A stretch of 5,510 bases of DNA from Acidobacteriota bacterium (GTDB taxonomy: Bacteria > Acidobacteriota > Polarisedimenticolia > JAPUIV01), in NCBI GenBank assembly GCA_027296665.1, contig JAPUIV010000085.1, positions 1 to 5,510 of the forward strand, read 5' to 3'. This document shows positions 4,583 to 5,510 of the stretch, piece by piece. The position numbers and the translations under genes are program-made. The first letter of the stretch is position 1. Every line of letters begins with the position of its first letter. The notes under the pieces were generated by a model. That model did not search any database and was not told where the DNA came from. It worked only from the letters and a program-made list of their open reading frames with translations.

Positions 4583-5510
4583 TTGAAACGAAGGAACAAG
4601 ATTCTTCTCATCATTCTCGGGGTGATCCTGGTCGGCGGGCTGATCGCCGCCAACCTCAAATTCGATACCAAGAAACGGATCACCGTCCAGACCCACACCA
4701 TCGCCCACAAGGATCTCCAGTCGATCGTTTCGGCCTCGGGAAAGATCGACGCGAAACGGCGGGTCAACGTCAGTTCCAACACCCTGGGCAAGATCGTCCG
4801 GCTCGCCGTGGAGGAAGGCGACCGTGTGGAGAAGGGCGACTTCCTCTTGCAGATCGACCCGGCCCCCTACCGGGCCAGCGTCGCCAGCCTGGAGGCAGCC
4901 ATCCGGGCCGCGCAGGCGAGACTGAACCGTGACCAGGCCAATCGCGACAAGGCCGAGCTGGATCTGAAACGGAGCAATGACCTCCGCCGGAAGAACCTGA
5001 TCCCGCAGGAGAATCTGGATGCCGCACGCACCTCCCTCGCCGTTGCCATCGCCGTTGAGAATGCCGCCCGCAACGAAGTGGAACGGCAACAGGCCAACCT
5101 GATCAATGCCCGGCACGACCTCGAACAGGTCACCATCCACGCGGAACTCTCTGGAATCGTCACCCGGTTGAACGTGGAGGAGGGAGAGAACGTCGTTACC
5201 GGAACGATGAACAACCCGGGCACCGTTCTGATGACCATCGCCGATCTCTCCGAGATCGAAGCCGAGATCGACGTGGACGAGACCGACGTTGTCGATGTCA
5301 GGCCGGGTCAGGAGGCGGAGGTTTCCATTGATGCCTACCCCGACAAGATCTTCAAAGGGAAAGTCACCCAGGTCGGCAACAGCGCCATATCCGCCTCAAC
5401 CGGCGGCGGCCCGCAGGCGGTCAATTTCCGCGTAAAGGTGACCCTGATCGACGAGGTCCCCAACGTTCGGCCGGGGCTGAGCTGTACCGCCGACATCACC
5501 GTTGCCGTCC
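4583..5510 (+). CDS. MacA/HlyD-family periplasmic adaptor subunit of an efflux system (3' partial)
   Basis: The visible 309 residues are the N-terminal three quarters of a membrane fusion protein, which bridges an inner-membrane ABC or RND transporter to an outer-membrane channel. Residues 7-23 (ILLIILGVILVGGLIAA) are a membrane anchor after a basic start. The first half of the lipoyl-like domain is GKIVRLAVEEGDRVEKGDFL (69-88), with the usual IDP after it. Residues about 94-180 form the Ala/Arg/Glu-rich alpha-helical hairpin. The second lipoyl half is VTIHAELSGIVTRLNVEEGE (183-202). A beta-barrel follows from about 215 (DLSEIEAEIDVDETDV) with the family-typical VRPGQEAEV. The start is TTG at 4583: an in-frame TGA lies two codons upstream, GGAG stands nine bases before it, and later starts would cut the anchor. 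Close resemblance to MacA suggests a MacB-type ABC permease next, beyond the window. The gene probably belongs to one operon with the Yip1 gene. Confidence 0.92.
   Translation, partial: MKRRNKILLIILGVILVGGLIAANLKFDTKKRITVQTHTIAHKDLQSIVSASGKIDAKRRVNVSSNTLGKIVRLAVEEGDRVEKGDFLLQIDPAPYRASVASLEAAIRAAQARLNRDQANRDKAELDLKRSNDLRRKNLIPQENLDAARTSLAVAIAVENAARNEVERQQANLINARHDLEQVTIHAELSGIVTRLNVEEGENVVTGTMNNPGTVLMTIADLSEIEAEIDVDETDVVDVRPGQEAEVSIDAYPDKIFKGKVTQVGNSAISASTGGGPQAVNFRVKVTLIDEVPNVRPGLSCTADITVAV

Noticed and set aside
4576..4932. Plus-strand open frame from an ATG-like start overlapping the adaptor
   Set aside because: It is an alternative frame of the adaptor gene; its Arg/Pro/Gly-rich product has no anchor or domain, while the frame from 4583 has all adaptor motifs.
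4126..5238. Minus-strand open frames opposite the Yip1 and adaptor genes
   Set aside because: They lie antisense to two well-supported genes and show no family motifs or ribosome-binding sites.
1..5510. CRISPR array, insertion sequence ends or long direct repeats
   Set aside because: No regularly spaced repeats, transposase gene or terminal inverted repeats were seen on reading both strands.

Overview
The window looks like chromosomal DNA from a GC-rich, Gram-negative bacterium. The Gram-negative call rests on a MacA/HlyD-type periplasmic adaptor with an N-terminal membrane anchor and on a small protein with a signal peptide. The lineage cannot be fixed from sequence alone. The mix of a FadD15-type acyl-CoA ligase, a GYD-domain protein and a Yip1-plus-adaptor operon would fit Deltaproteobacteria-like or Acidobacteria-like groups, but this is a weak inference.

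Layout. (1) 1-452: the C-terminal catalytic part of a tyrosine recombinase, whose 5' end lies outside the window. Only 14 bp later comes a complete tRNA-Leu(CAA) at 467-554, so the left edge may be one end of an integrated element. (2) 588-1336, minus strand: a small two-gene unit. It holds a 123-aa protein with two zinc-ribbon-like cysteine clusters, followed by a 96-aa GYD-domain protein that seems to have its own promoter with a palindrome over the -10 box. (3) 1337-1476: a divergent promoter region carrying two mirror-image extended -10 boxes. (4) 1477-3264, plus strand: a complete long-chain acyl-CoA synthetase of the AMP-forming family. (5) 3310-3657, minus strand: a 115-aa predicted exported protein of unknown function with a well-formed promoter. 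It converges with the synthetase gene, and a possible hairpin lies in the gap. (6) 3796-5510, plus strand: a Yip1-family five-helix membrane protein, then a TTG-started MacA-like adaptor that runs off the right edge. The ABC or RND partner is expected just beyond the window.

How the genes work together. The synthetase activates fatty acids to acyl-CoA by way of acyl-adenylate. The Yip1/adaptor pair is probably the start of an export operon. The zinc-ribbon and GYD proteins may share regulation with the synthetase through the 140-bp divergent region, but no functional link is proven. I did not find a clear new defence or mobile system. The points most worth following are the integrase/tRNA junction, the mirrored divergent promoter, the palindrome over the GYD promoter, the G9 tract in the zinc-ribbon gene and the uncharacterised exported protein.
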